A DNA stretch of 64,000 nucleotides, taken from assembly GCF_013409255.1 (NCBI RefSeq), contig NZ_JACCAS010000002.1:930001-994000 (forward strand), given 5' to 3'. The position numbers were made by a program, and so were the translations under genes. This document shows positions 35,152-43,909 of this stretch, piece after piece. Position 1 is the stretch's first letter, and every line of letters begins with the position of its first letter. The stretch is from Paraburkholderia bryophila (GTDB lineage: Bacteria; Pseudomonadota; Gammaproteobacteria; Burkholderiales; Burkholderiaceae). The notes under the pieces were generated by a model. It saw nothing but the letters and a program-made list of their open reading frames with translations, was not told where the DNA came from and did not search any database.

Positions 35152-35667
35152 ATGGCATCCAGCAAAGCACATCACGCAACCGGGTTTGCGGCCGGCGTCA
35201 TCGCGGCGGCGGTGGTCGCGCGTGTCGGCGGCGGCGGTTCATTTCATCTCGGCGTGTTGCTGAGCTTTATCGCGGGCGTGGCAGGCAGTACCGCGCCGGA
35301 CTGGCTCGAAGTGGCGTGGTGGTCGCGCGCGCGTCGTCTGTGGATTACGCATCGCACGCTGACGCATTGGGGCGTGGGCTGGCTCGCGTTGCTCGCGGCG
35401 TCGTATCACTGGCTCGGCCATTCGGTCTATGCCGCGCCGGCGTTCGGCTTCGCGTGCGGCGGTCTGATGCACCTGCTCGCCGATTGGCCGAATCCGCTCG
35501 GCGTGCCGTGGATCGCCAGGCGGCATTCGTTGAATCTGTGGAACAGCGGACATTGCGATCTGATCGTGGTAGCGGCTTCGTGGGGCGCAGCGTGGTTCGT
35601 CGGCCAGCATGTCTGGCTGCATGGCGTGCATGGGTTGACGATGCTGCGATATTTGCGAGCGGGGTAA
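35152..35667 (+). CDS. DUF457/YdjM-like membrane-bound metal-dependent hydrolase
   Basis: A 171-residue inner-membrane protein with four hydrophobic segments. The conserved metal-binding motifs are present: TAPDWLEV near residue 50, ITHRTLTHWG near residue 66 (two His) and HLLADWPNPLGVPW near residue 110, matching the YdjM/DUF457 group that is thought to bind zinc; no reaction is proven. The start is ATG 35152 (MASSKAHHATG). It is followed closely by the convergent AraC gene. Confidence 0.82.
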   Translation: MASSKAHHATGFAAGVIAAAVVARVGGGGSFHLGVLLSFIAGVAGSTAPDWLEVAWWSRARRLWITHRTLTHWGVGWLALLAASYHWLGHSVYAAPAFGFACGGLMHLLADWPNPLGVPWIARRHSLNLWNSGHCDLIVVAASWGAAWFVGQHVWLHGVHGLTMLRYLRAG

Positions 35668-35697
35668 TGACTGGGTGAAGCCCGGCGGATCAGCGGA

Positions 35698-36519
35698 TCA
35701 GCGGATCGCGGCGGCGTAGCTCGCGGGCGTCACGCCCAGCAAGCGCACGAACGCCCGCGTCATGTGACTCTGATCGGCGAAGCCCGCGGCGGCCGCCGCA
35801 TCCGCGAGCGTCGCGCCTCGCGCGATCCACTGTCTCGCGAGTGCCACGCGCCGCTGCATCCGGTAAGCGTGCGGCGGCAGCCCCATTTCGTGCGCGAAAC
35901 CACGCAGTAACTGGAAGCGGCTCAGGCCGGTATCGGCAGCGAGATCGGCTAGCGTGACCGACGCGGAAGGATCGTCGTCGATGCGTGCTTTCGCGCGCGC
36001 AATCGGTCCCAACGCGTTCGCCAACGACACGCGCGCCGGTTGCGTCGCATGAGCGCGGACCAGATGTCCGAGCAGGTCGAGCAACGCCTCCTCTCGTATC
36101 AGATCGTCGAGCACGACGTGCGTCTCTACCGAGACCGCGAACAGCCTGTCGAACCGACGCTTCAGCAGAGGATCGCGCGCGACCGGCTGGGTCAGCTCGA
36201 TCTCGCGCGCCGCCATGCCGTTGAGTTCACGGGCGACGCCGGTCAGCATCGACGGTTCGAAATACAGCATGCGCCACGCGCGGCCGCGTTCGTCGAGCGG
36301 ACTGCCGTCGTGGACTTCGCCGGGATTGACCATGATCGCGTCGTTCGCGCGCGCCTCGACGACGCCGCGTCCGCTCGCCGACCGATGCCCGCCGCTGACA
36401 ATCACGCCGACGCCAAAGCGATCATGCGAGTGACGCGGAAACGCGTGCGCGGTTTCGGCCACCGTCGCTTCGACGCCGGCCAGCGCACAACGAGGCATGT
36501 GGACGCGACCGCGTGACAT
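35698..36519 (-). CDS. AraC-family transcriptional regulator
   Basis: A 273-residue regulator with an N-terminal cupin-like sensor (HAFPRHSHDRFGVGVIVSGG near residue 28) and C-terminal tandem helix-turn-helix (SVTLADLAADTGLSRFQLLR and DAAAAAGFADQSHMTRAFVR near residue 245). It ends with the GVTPASYAAAIR tail usual for AraC. Neighbours are a DUF457 gene and a serine acetyltransferase, neither clearly a target. The first Met at 36519 may be replaced by Met8 (36498). Confidence 0.9.
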   Translation of the reverse strand: MSRGRVHMPRCALAGVEATVAETAHAFPRHSHDRFGVGVIVSGGHRSASGRGVVEARANDAIMVNPGEVHDGSPLDERGRAWRMLYFEPSMLTGVARELNGMAAREIELTQPVARDPLLKRRFDRLFAVSVETHVVLDDLIREEALLDLLGHLVRAHATQPARVSLANALGPIARAKARIDDDPSASVTLADLAADTGLSRFQLLRGFAHEMGLPPHAYRMQRRVALARQWIARGATLADAAAAAGFADQSHMTRAFVRLLGVTPASYAAAIR

Positions 36520-36555
36520 GATCGGCGGCCTCAGCAGCAGCTCGGCAACGACAGG

Positions 36556-36611
36556 CGCCGAAGCTGAAGCTGATGAAGCTGGAGCCGACGCTGGCGCTGA
36601 AGCTGAAGCTC
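36556..36611. repeat. GAAGCT/GCTGAA hexamer repeat
   Basis: The 115-base gap between the AraC start and the epsC stop is filled by degenerate hexamers (GAAGCT, GCTGAA, GATGAAGCTGG). A simple-sequence block, not coding in any supported frame. Confidence 0.55.
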
Positions 36612-36634
36612 ACGTTCACTGCAAGACCCGCGCA

Positions 36635-37561
36635 TTACCCGCGCCCCTCGTCGCCGCGCTCGCCTTCGCGGATCTTGCCTTGCGACACGCTGCTGCCCGG
36701 CGGCACGCTATGCGTGAGCCACACATTGCCGCCGATCACCGAGCCGCGTCCGATCGTGACGCGCCCGAGTATCGTCGCGCCGGCGTAGATCACCACGTCG
36801 TCCTCGACGATCGGATGACGCGCATTGCCCTTGATCAGCGTGCCGTCGAGATCCGCCGCGAAGCTCTTCGCGCCGAGCGTGACCGCCTGATACACCCGCA
36901 CGCGTTCGCCGATGATCGCGGTCTCGCCGATCACGACACCCGTGCCGTGGTCGATAAAGAAACTCGGCCCGATGGTCGCGCCAGGGTGAATGTCGATCCC
37001 GGTTGCCGAATGCGCGATCTCGTTGATAAAGCGTGCCAGCAACGGCACGCCGAGCCGATGCAGCGCATGCGCGAGCCGATGATGCGTCATGGCCCACACG
37101 CCGGGATAGCAGAGCAGAATTTCGGTAATGTGCTGCGCGGCCGGGTCGCCGGTAAAGGCCGCCTGAATGTCGCTGACCAGCAGCGCGCGAATGGCCGGCA
37201 ACTGCGTGCCGAATTCGCGCGCCACGTTGAACGCGCGCGCCTTCAGTTCGGCGTCCGGCGTCGCGCCGAACTCGGGCAGAAAACGCAGCGCGCGGCGGAT
37301 CTGTTCCGCGAGCAGGCGCAGCGTACTTTCGAGCGTGTGGCCGACGTAGTAGTCGACGGTTTCATCCGTCAGATCGGGCGCGCCGTAGTGCGTGGGAAAC
37401 AACGCCGCGCGCAGGCCGGCAACGATGTTGATCACGGCGTCGCGCGACGGCAGTTCGCGAATACCGAGCGGATGCCGTGTGCGATGCAATTCTTCGCGCG
37501 ACGCGCGCAGGTCCGCGACGATCTGTTCGAGACCCCAGCTATGGGCAGGCACATTAGGCAT
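36635..37561 (-). CDS. epsC: Serine O-acetyltransferase (EpsC type)
   Basis: A 308-residue cysteine-synthesis enzyme that acetylates serine with acetyl-CoA. The C-terminal half is a left-handed beta-helix with hexapeptide repeats; the catalytic region DIHPGATIGPSFFIDHGTGV is clear (His near residue 195), and the MTHHRLAHALHRLGVPLLAR helix precedes it. The long N-terminal helical domain and size (308) fit the EpsC class rather than the shorter CysE. The cysteine synthase gene is not nearby. Confidence 0.93.
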   Translation of the reverse strand: MPNVPAHSWGLEQIVADLRASREELHRTRHPLGIRELPSRDAVINIVAGLRAALFPTHYGAPDLTDETVDYYVGHTLESTLRLLAEQIRRALRFLPEFGATPDAELKARAFNVAREFGTQLPAIRALLVSDIQAAFTGDPAAQHITEILLCYPGVWAMTHHRLAHALHRLGVPLLARFINEIAHSATGIDIHPGATIGPSFFIDHGTGVVIGETAIIGERVRVYQAVTLGAKSFAADLDGTLIKGNARHPIVEDDVVIYAGATILGRVTIGRGSVIGGNVWLTHSVPPGSSVSQGKIREGERGDEGRG

Positions 37562-37729
37562 AAAGACAGCGCCGCGCGCGGGCGCGGTTCAGAGTGATTG
37601 TCGTGAGAGATTACCGCGTTTTGCCGCGGCTCGCGCAGCGCCGGCTCGGGCTCTTCTCTGCTGGATGCTCTGCTGGATGCGGCTCGCACGCGTGGCGGTG
37701 AGTAGTGCGTGGTGCGCGACGTGTCGGAT

Positions 37730-37963
37730 TCAGATGGTCACGCTGCTCGCGTCGATCCAGCGCACAGCCCAGTCGCGTGCATGCGCGATGGCGGCGCCTT
37801 CATCGGGAAAGCGCAAGTCGGTGGGGAAAAAACGGTTGGCGACCAGTTCGCCGTCGCTCGAGCGTGAGATGACCACATAGGGTTGCCAGGAGCCATCGCC
37901 CGCGCGCGCAGGCGCGCAATTTAGCAAATAGCCGCGATGTGTGAATGCAGCATCGAAGTGCAT
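37730..37963 (-). CDS. Small conserved hypothetical protein
   Basis: A 77-residue protein (MHFDAAFTHRGYLLNCAPAR at the start, AIAHARDWAVRWIDASSVTI at the end). The pattern of a small beta-sheet opening and an alanine-rich helix before the end recalls small Burkholderia proteins of unknown role. Regular codon bias supports that it is real. No function can be given. Confidence 0.6.
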   Translation of the reverse strand: MHFDAAFTHRGYLLNCAPARAGDGSWQPYVVISRSSDGELVANRFFPTDLRFPDEGAAIAHARDWAVRWIDASSVTI

Positions 37964-38282
37964 GTGTCACCCGCCCTGACGGCCCCATAAATGTTTTCAG
38001 TAGCGCACGGTTGCCTGTTAGCGGCGTGTTACCGGCCACGATGAAATGGCAGGACGAATGTCGTCGATTTAACCGCGCTGCGCTCGTCGGAGTAAGATCA
38101 TACTCTGTAGAAAATACGCGTCCATTAAAAAAATGAAAAGAATTCTGGACGTAATCGCCAGGCGAAATGCGCGCCGTATGTAAGGCGGCGCAAGCGCCGT
38201 GCAAGTCACGCGCGTCAACGTTTTGTGCCAGGCGGAACGGGTTTTGCTGCACTTCACCCATGTCCTCTTCCAAGGAGAATGC
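37964..38282. other. Gene-free divergent region
   Basis: Between a small hypothetical gene (minus) and the DUF3005 gene (plus), 319 bases contain only a CGGCGC-AA-GCGCCG hairpin (38184-38197) and an AAGGAG ribosome-binding site at 38273. I see no other gene or clear operator. Confidence 0.5.
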
Positions 38283-38738
38283 ATGATGAACAGCGATATC
38301 AACAAGCCAGCAGACACCAGCGCGCAACCGCGTACGAGCGGTCCGGTCACGACCGAATTGCACAACGACCGCACGCACGACAGCACCGTCGACACCGACG
38401 GCAAGAACCTCGAAGCCGCGCGTATCGCGGGCCACAGCCCGATCGCGCCCGACGAGATCACCACCTCCAACGCGACGCTCGTCAACAGCGTGCCGGAAGC
38501 GCTCGACGGCATGGCCGGTTTCGACAGCCGGGTCGGCGGCAATCATCTGCTGCTGGCGCTCGAACCCGGTTACACCGTGATCGATCGCGGCATGGTCGCG
38601 CCGCAAGAGGGCTATTCCGCCGATCATCAGTTCGACGATCCGCGCCCCATCGGCAGCCGCCAGGATCGCGGCCGCATTCACTACGCGCTCAATCATCTGC
38701 GGCCTGCGCGCGTGATCGAATTACATCGGGTGAAATAA
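38283..38738 (+). CDS. DUF3005 domain protein
   Basis: A 151-residue protein of DUF3005, a family found almost only in Burkholderia and relatives. Recognisable stretches are RTHDSTVDTDGKNLEAARIA and LDGMAGFDSRVGGNHLLLAL, and it ends RGRIHYALNHLRPARVIELH. The start at 38283 follows AAGGAGAATGC; an adjacent ATG at 38286 is equally possible. No catalytic motif is known. It is monocistronic, facing the divergent hypothetical gene. Confidence 0.85.
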   Translation: MMNSDINKPADTSAQPRTSGPVTTELHNDRTHDSTVDTDGKNLEAARIAGHSPIAPDEITTSNATLVNSVPEALDGMAGFDSRVGGNHLLLALEPGYTVIDRGMVAPQEGYSADHQFDDPRPIGSRQDRGRIHYALNHLRPARVIELHRVK

Positions 38739-38990
38739 GCATTCGCATTTCGCGCATGTTTTACGTCTGTTTGAATCGGCGCGCGCGGCCCGATTAAACC
38801 GTATGTGTTAACCCGCGCACCGTTTGAATAACGGTGTGCGTTTTGCTCTAGACCTTGCCTTGCGCTCGGCGCCTATTGCACCGCAGCGATTAGAAACTCC
38901 AGGTTGCAGGACCTGCGCGCCGTGGCGCCTTTTTCGCCTTGCCGAACCTCGGCACAATCAAGCGCACATCAACACTCAACGGAACAGCAG

Positions 38991-39596
38991 ATGAAAAAGA
39001 TCGTCGTGATCGGCGCCACCGGTACGCTCGGCCAGGCAGTCAGCGCGGAACTGAAGGCGCGCAATGAAGTGATCGAAGTCGGCGCAACACGCGGCCAGTA
39101 TCGTGCCGACATTACCGACCCAGCGAGCGTCGAGCAGCTATTCCGCGAGATCGGCAAAGTGGACGGCGTGGTCACCGCAACCGGCAAGGTGCATTTCGGG
39201 CCGCTGCCGGATATGAGCGTCGAACAGTTCTGGGTCGGCCTGCGGGACAAGCTGATGGGCCAGGTCAACGTGGTGCTGGCCGCACAGCATTACATGAACG
39301 ACGGCGGTTCGTTCACGCTGACGAGCGGCATCCTCGCCGACGAACCGATTCGTCTCGGGGCGAGCGCGACGACCGTCAACCTGGCGCTCGAAGGTTTCGT
39401 GCGCGGCGCGGCGATCGAGTTGCCGCGCGGCATCCGTATCAACGTGGTGAGTCCGACGGTGCTGACCGAAGCGCTCGACGCTTACGCGCCCTTCTTCCGC
39501 GGCTTCGAGCCGGTGACCGCACAGCGCGCGGCGCTCGCTTATGTGCGCAGTGTGGAAGGCGCGGAGACGGGCCGCGTGTATCGCGTCGGTTACTGA
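38991..39596 (+). CDS. Short-chain dehydrogenase/reductase-like protein lacking the YxxxK pair
   Basis: A 201-residue SDR-fold protein. The NAD(P) loop VIGATGTLGQAVSAEL is intact near residue 6, and DGVVTATGKVHFG and SFTLTSGILADEP follow. At the active site the expected Tyr-x3-Lys is replaced: the stretch GASATTVNLALEGFVR has Ala and Asn at those places. So it likely binds NAD(P) but may lack the classical reaction, as in NmrA-like or regulatory SDRs. The start is ATG 38991. It stands alone. Confidence 0.85.
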   Translation: MKKIVVIGATGTLGQAVSAELKARNEVIEVGATRGQYRADITDPASVEQLFREIGKVDGVVTATGKVHFGPLPDMSVEQFWVGLRDKLMGQVNVVLAAQHYMNDGGSFTLTSGILADEPIRLGASATTVNLALEGFVRGAAIELPRGIRINVVSPTVLTEALDAYAPFFRGFEPVTAQRAALAYVRSVEGAETGRVYRVGY

Positions 39597-39707
39597 TCCT
39601 GATCGGCGGAGAAAGCTGAGACAGCGGCGATGCGGTCACGCCGCATCGCGACGCGGCACGTTAGCGAAACGCAGCGTTGCTTTGCGGCGGTTGGCCGCGT
39701 GAGATTT

Positions 39708-40646
39708 TCAACCGCCCGGCACGCCCTGCGTATTCACGTAGACCGAATACAAGCCGTGGCTCGCCGCCATGAACAGCCGGTTGCGATGCCGTCCGCCGAA
39801 GCACACGTTCGCGCAACGCTCCGGCAACGCAATGTGGCCGATCGCTTCGCCTTGCGGCGTGAAGATGCGCACGCCGTCGAGTTCGTCACTGCCCATCCCC
39901 CAGCCGCACCACAGATTGCCGTGAACGTCGACGCGAAAGCCGTCCGGCGTGCCGGGACCGGCGTCGATCAGCACACGGTTATTCGACAGCGACGCGCCAT
40001 GGGCGGCGACGTCGAATGCGCGAATCTTGCGCGGCTCGCCACGCGACTCGACGATGTACAGCACCGACTCGTCCGGCGAAAACGCGAGGCCATTGGGGCC
40101 TAGCACGTCGTCCGCGACCACGCTCACCTCGCCCGATTGACCGTCGATGCGATACACACACGCCGGCAACTCCGACTCCTGACGCTCACCCTCATAAAAA
40201 CCGTCGATACCGAAGGTCGGGTCGCTGAACCAGATCGAGCCGTCCGATTTCACGACCACATCGTTCGGCGAATTGAAGCGCTTGCCGCGATAACGGTCCG
40301 CGAGCACGGTAATCGAACCGTCGTATTCGGTGCGCGTGACCCGGCGCGTCAGATGCTCGCAACTGACGAGGCGCCCCTGGCGGTCGCGCGTATGGCCGTT
40401 CGCGTTGTTCGACGACTGCCGGAACGTGCTGACCGCGCCGCTCGTTTCATCCCAGCGCAGAATGCGGTCGTTCGGAATGTCGCTCCACAGCAGATAGCGG
40501 CCGTCGCCGAACCAGACCGGTCCCTCCGACCAGCGCGCGCCCTGATACAGACACTCGACGGAAGCGGACGCCAGCGTCAGCGCCTTGAAGCGCGGATCGA
40601 GCACGCGAATGGAGGGATCGGGATAGCGTCGGCTGATGTCGGTCAT
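39708..40646 (-). CDS. SMP-30/gluconolactonase-family lactonase
   Basis: A 312-residue beta-propeller enzyme that hydrolyses sugar lactones. The first metal ligand is in ARWSEGPVWFGDGRYLLW (Glu near residue 38), others in NANGHTRDRQGRLVSCEH (Asn near residue 110), RFNSPNDVVVKSDG (Asn near residue 145) and LGPNGLAFSPDESVLYI (near residue 200). It starts MTDISRRYPDPSIRVLDPRF from ATG 40646; the open frame to 40970 is not used. A GTTGTCAAACAAC palindrome 188 bases upstream suggests control by a GntR-family protein. Substrate (gluconate- or other aldonolactone) not known. Confidence 0.9.
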   Translation of the reverse strand: MTDISRRYPDPSIRVLDPRFKALTLASASVECLYQGARWSEGPVWFGDGRYLLWSDIPNDRILRWDETSGAVSTFRQSSNNANGHTRDRQGRLVSCEHLTRRVTRTEYDGSITVLADRYRGKRFNSPNDVVVKSDGSIWFSDPTFGIDGFYEGERQESELPACVYRIDGQSGEVSVVADDVLGPNGLAFSPDESVLYIVESRGEPRKIRAFDVAAHGASLSNNRVLIDAGPGTPDGFRVDVHGNLWCGWGMGSDELDGVRIFTPQGEAIGHIALPERCANVCFGGRHRNRLFMAASHGLYSVYVNTQGVPGG

Positions 40647-40833
40647 GCTGGTGCGTGGATGGGGGTGTGAGTGAGGGCGGTTTGAGCGCTTGATGCGACG
40701 GTGTAATGCGGCGGTGTAACGAGTGAATCTAAGAGCCCGCGCCGGGCCCTGCATTTTTCCGTAGTCGGGCCCAAAGGCGGAAATTGCGCGTGCGCGCGAA
40801 TTGGCAGATTCAAGGTAGCACCGGGCTCGCAAT

Positions 40834-40846
40834 GTTGTCAAACAAC
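40834..40846. promoter_or_regulatory. GntR-type operator-like palindrome
   Basis: GTTGT-CAA-ACAAC matches the T-N-G-T-N3-A-C-N-A pattern of FadR/GntR operators. It lies 188 bases before the lactonase start, within a 712-base gap up to braR that holds no gene except a lux-like site. Confidence 0.45.
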
Positions 40847-41283
40847 CTGATACTCGCGGCGCCGCGCCGAACACCAGGGAAACGACGAAGAAGATTAGGA
40901 GCAGCAATCCACCTATTTTGTATGACAATAGCGACTGGCGCGCAAAACACCGGGGCATCGCGGCACGCACGGGTCCTTAAAAATGGGATGTATTTGGCAT
41001 TTAGCGTGCTTTTGCCTTAAATTTCGGCAAAAAATGGCCGATTAGAACGGCATTCGCAGTTATGCTGCCAATGCCATGCATCAAAATGGCGACTAACGCG
41101 AGAATCTCCCGCTCAAATGATCCATGAATGCCGATTGGGCCAGAGATTCAGATAGACAGAGCCGTTCATTCGCCGCTTCGCAGAATCACGGAAATGATGT
41201 TTCCTTCGAGAATCTCACCCGGCTTTGCAAAATAATTTTTGGTGATAGATTGTGAAGATAACAACAACCGCAGGCCATGCCCT

Positions 41284-41303
41284 ACTGCAATTAACTGCAG
41301 CGG
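41284..41303 (+). promoter_or_regulatory. Lux box-like site upstream of braR
   Basis: TACTGCAATTAACTGCAGCG contains CT-N12-AG and is symmetric at 14 of 16 central positions. It lies 56 bases before the chosen braR start, suggesting autoregulation, and its place argues against a start at 41239. Confidence 0.4.
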
Positions 41304-41358
41304 GCTGCTTGCGAGTCTGAGAGAGCCAAAATTGTCGCTACATTTTATCGAGCAGATG

Positions 41359-42060
41359 GCACCGCTACTGAACGCCGCCGACGAAGCGGAATGGTTCGGT
41401 GCAATCACGGGCCTTGCCGAGACGTGGGGCTTCGACAAGCTTTTGATCGCCATGCTGCCGCGTCCGACTATCCGGCTTGAAGACGCGTACATCCGCAGCA
41501 CGTACGCGCCGGCCTGGCGCCGCACCTATGACGAACAGGGCATGGTTCATATCGACCCGACGGTCGCGCATTCCATGACGCGCTCCACACCGCTGATCTG
41601 GTCGCCGGATATCTTCGAGACCGACGCGCAGCAGGCCATGTTTGAGGAAGCGCGCTCGCACGGGCTACGCGCCGGCGTAACGTTGCCGATTCATGGCCCG
41701 AATCAGGAAGCCGGCATGATGTGCTTCGTCAACGACACCAACCCGAACGAGGCGTTCTGGCGTCATATCGACGTGGCGCTGCCGAATTTGCTGTTATTGC
41801 GCGATCTGGTAATCGATACCAGTCAGAAGCATTTGAATACGCACGCTCAGACTTTACTGCCCAAGCTGACGCCGCGTGAACGCGAATGCCTGAAATGGAC
41901 CGCGCGCGGCAAATCCACCTGGGAGATCTCCCATATCCTGAACTGCTCGGAAGCCGTAGTGAACTTCCACATGAAGAACATCAGGACGAAATTCGGGGTG
42001 AATTCGCGGCGCGCGGCGGCCGTGATTGCAGCACAGCTCGGGCTTATTGACCCGGGTTGA
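41359..42060 (+). CDS. braR: LuxR-type quorum-sensing regulator (BraR/LasR-like)
   Basis: About 233 residues with an N-terminal autoinducer domain and a C-terminal LuxR helix-turn-helix. Signal-site residues of the family are seen in STYAPAWRRTYDEQGMVHID (Trp, Tyr, Asp near residues 60-75). The DNA-binding domain reads LTPRERECLKWTARGKSTWE, then NCSEAVVNFHMKNIRTKFGV, close to LasR. The start ATG at 41359 gives LasR-like length; a frame open to 41239 exists. It reads toward rsaL, whose 3' end overlaps its stop by 17 bases. It should bind a long-chain 3-oxo-homoserine lactone. Confidence 0.9.
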   Translation, partial: APLLNAADEAEWFGAITGLAETWGFDKLLIAMLPRPTIRLEDAYIRSTYAPAWRRTYDEQGMVHIDPTVAHSMTRSTPLIWSPDIFETDAQQAMFEEARSHGLRAGVTLPIHGPNQEAGMMCFVNDTNPNEAFWRHIDVALPNLLLLRDLVIDTSQKHLNTHAQTLLPKLTPRERECLKWTARGKSTWEISHILNCSEAVVNFHMKNIRTKFGVNSRRAAAVIAAQLGLIDPG

Positions 42061-42361
42061 GGAACGCGGCGGCGTCGCGGCTGAACAGCACCCGTTCGGC
42101 ACGGCCCAAGTCCGCGTCGGAAACGGTCTTGGTGAAATACAGACCCAGCAGAATCGACACCGGCGCCGGGATTTCCGCGCCCGATTCAAACCGGCTGCCA
42201 CGCGACTGCGTCACGCCGAAACGAGCCCAGAAACGGCGCTGGCTCTCTTTCTTCTTCTTGCGATAAGCGATGATCAGCACGCGATCAACCGCCGAGGAAG
42301 GTTCGGCTGCACGGGTTTGCAGGCCAGTTTGCGGTTGCCAATGATTTTCGAGAAGTTCCAT
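42044..42361 (-). CDS. rsaL: RsaL-like quorum-sensing repressor
   Basis: A 105-residue protein with MELLENHWQPQTGLQTRAAE at its start and the RsaL-type helix-turn-helix RKKKKESQRRFWARFGVTQS, followed by RFESGAEIPAPVSILLGLYF. It is encoded opposite and between braR and braI, exactly as rsaL lies between lasR and lasI. RsaL represses the synthase gene and limits signal build-up. The ATG at 42361 has AGGA upstream; the open frame runs further to 42427, which is not used. Confidence 0.9.
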   Translation of the reverse strand: MELLENHWQPQTGLQTRAAEPSSAVDRVLIIAYRKKKKESQRRFWARFGVTQSRGSRFESGAEIPAPVSILLGLYFTKTVSDADLGRAERVLFSRDAAAFLNPGQ

Positions 42362-42427
42362 TTTCTTGTCCTGTCGGTTAAGTACGGATGCCTGTCTCGA
42401 ATTCTGCGTTACCCGATAAGCATGCAC

Positions 42428-42447
42428 ACCTACCTAGGTAGGTAGGT
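42428..42447. promoter_or_regulatory. Lux box upstream of braI
   Basis: ACCTACCTAGGTAGGTAGGT has ACCT and AGGT ends around 12 bases, the exact lux box form, and contains a perfect 16-bp palindrome (42428-42443). It lies between the divergent rsaL and braI, 69 bases before the braI ATG. Confidence 0.75.
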
Positions 42448-42515
42448 GGCAGCGCAATTCATAATGCATAAGTTTTCCTGCGTATTGGCTACCCCAACAC
42501 GTTCAGGAGAACGTC

Positions 42516-43109
42516 ATGCAACCAGTAATCCGGATTGGAATGCGTCAGGAATTCGACAACGAGGACATCAACGAGATGTACCGCCTGCGGGCCCGGGTAT
42601 TTCAGGGGCGGCTAGGGTGGGAAACACCGACCATCGCGGGCATGGAGGTCGACGGCTACGACGCCCTGGGGCCGCTCTACATGCTGATTCAGGACGAAAA
42701 CGGCCGTGTGCGCGGCTGCTGGCGCCTGATGCCGACCGACGGTCCGAATATGCTGAGGGACACGTTCCCGCAATTACTTCACGGCGAAGCGGCGCCCGCC
42801 GGGCGGACCATCTGGGAATTAAGTCGATTCGCGATCGAAACCAGCGGCGAGGACCAGTCGTTCGGTTTCGCCGACCTGACCATGCACGCTATCCGGGAAG
42901 TCATCCGGTACGCGATCCAGATGGGTTTCACGAGCTATGTCACGGTGACCACCACGGCGATCGAACGGATGCTGCGCAAGACCGGCATGGAGATCAGCCG
43001 GATCGGACCGCCCGTGCAGATCGGCGTGGAACGGGCCGTGGCGCTGGACGTGGCCATTAGTGAGAAGACCCGCTTCGCGCTGTTTGGGCCGATGGCGGCG
43101 GCGGCTTAA
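42516..43109 (+). CDS. braI: Acyl-homoserine-lactone synthase (BraI/LasI-like)
   Basis: A 197-residue autoinducer synthase. The conserved residues are visible: Arg and Phe in YRLRARVFQGRLGW (residues about 20-33, also the Trp), Asp in MEVDGYDALGP, Arg in GCWRLMPTDGPNM and the ELSRF block in IWELSRFAIETSG. The start at 42516 follows AGGAGA six bases before. It pairs with braR across rsaL. Known BraI enzymes make 3-oxo-C14-homoserine lactone; that is knowledge of the family, not read from this sequence. Confidence 0.94.
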   Translation: MQPVIRIGMRQEFDNEDINEMYRLRARVFQGRLGWETPTIAGMEVDGYDALGPLYMLIQDENGRVRGCWRLMPTDGPNMLRDTFPQLLHGEAAPAGRTIWELSRFAIETSGEDQSFGFADLTMHAIREVIRYAIQMGFTSYVTVTTTAIERMLRKTGMEISRIGPPVQIGVERAVALDVAISEKTRFALFGPMAAAA

Positions 43110-43219
43110 CCGACTTACGCGGCTTAACCGGTTTTAACCGCTTTATCCACTTGACCCGCTGTTACCGCTGCCGCGGCGGCAACAACGCTGCGGCGGCGGG
43201 ACGGCCGCCACCTGACCGC

Positions 43220-43909
43220 TCAGGAACCGAACATCCGTTCGAGCGCATTACCCAGATGCGCTCGCATCGCCGCGCCGGCCGCCATCGGGTCCTGCCGGCG
43301 AATCGCGTCGAGCACGGCGAGATGCTCGTCCTGCACCAGTCGCTGCCGCTCGACCGTCTTCACCAGCGAAAGATTGCGCGACAGATTCATGCTGAACAGG
43401 ATCTGTTCTTCAATAAACGACATGACCGTGATGAAAAACGGATTCTTGGACGCGCGCGCCACCGCCAGGTGGAACATGAAGTCGTCATTCGCGCCGATCT
43501 CCTGGCTTTCGCCGATGCGTTCCAGTTGATCCAATGCATGCTGGATCGCGGCGATATCGTCGGCGTCGGCTTTTAGCGCGGCGTGCTCGGCCGCGCCCGC
43601 TTCCGTCACCATGCGAAATTCGTAGCAACGGCGGATGTCAGACAGCGTTTCGAGCGGCGCGAAACGTCGCACATCCGGATCGGGTCGACGCGCGACGGTC
43701 GTGCCCGAACCATGCCGCGTCATGATGATGCCGTCCGCCCGCAAACGGGCCAGGGCTTCCCGCACCGTCGGCCGTGACGTCGCAAAGCGTTCCGCCAGCG
43801 CGTGCTCAGTGGGCAAGCGCTCACCTTCCTTGTACTCGCCCTCGACAATGCGATTCAGAATATCGCCGTAGATCTTGTCGGGGAGACCTGTGGTTTTGCG
43901 CTCGTTCAT
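43220..43909 (-). CDS. GntR/FadR-subfamily transcriptional regulator
   Basis: A 229-residue regulator: winged HTH at residues about 10-75 (KIYGDILNRIVEGEYKEGER, then ATSRPTVREALARLRADGII) and an FCD effector domain with metal-binding candidates in DDFMFHLAVARASKNP (Asp, His) and the following EHLAVLDAIRRQDP and MRAHL. FCD proteins usually sense sugar acids or organic acids. The target is unknown; the GTTGTCAAACAAC site before the lactonase gene is of the right type but 2.4 kb away. It diverges from the universal stress protein gene. Confidence 0.9.
   Translation of the reverse strand: MNERKTTGLPDKIYGDILNRIVEGEYKEGERLPTEHALAERFATSRPTVREALARLRADGIIMTRHGSGTTVARRPDPDVRRFAPLETLSDIRRCYEFRMVTEAGAAEHAALKADADDIAAIQHALDQLERIGESQEIGANDDFMFHLAVARASKNPFFITVMSFIEEQILFSMNLSRNLSLVKTVERQRLVQDEHLAVLDAIRRQDPMAAGAAMRAHLGNALERMFGS

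Noticed and set aside
36422..36619. Ser/Phe-rich 65-residue minus-strand frame
   Set aside because: It is produced by the GAAGCT repeat and overlaps the AraC start.
42362..42515. RsaL binding site (TATG-N-AA-N-TT-N-CATA)
   Set aside because: Only half-sites (TTCATAATGCATAA) are seen; no full match.
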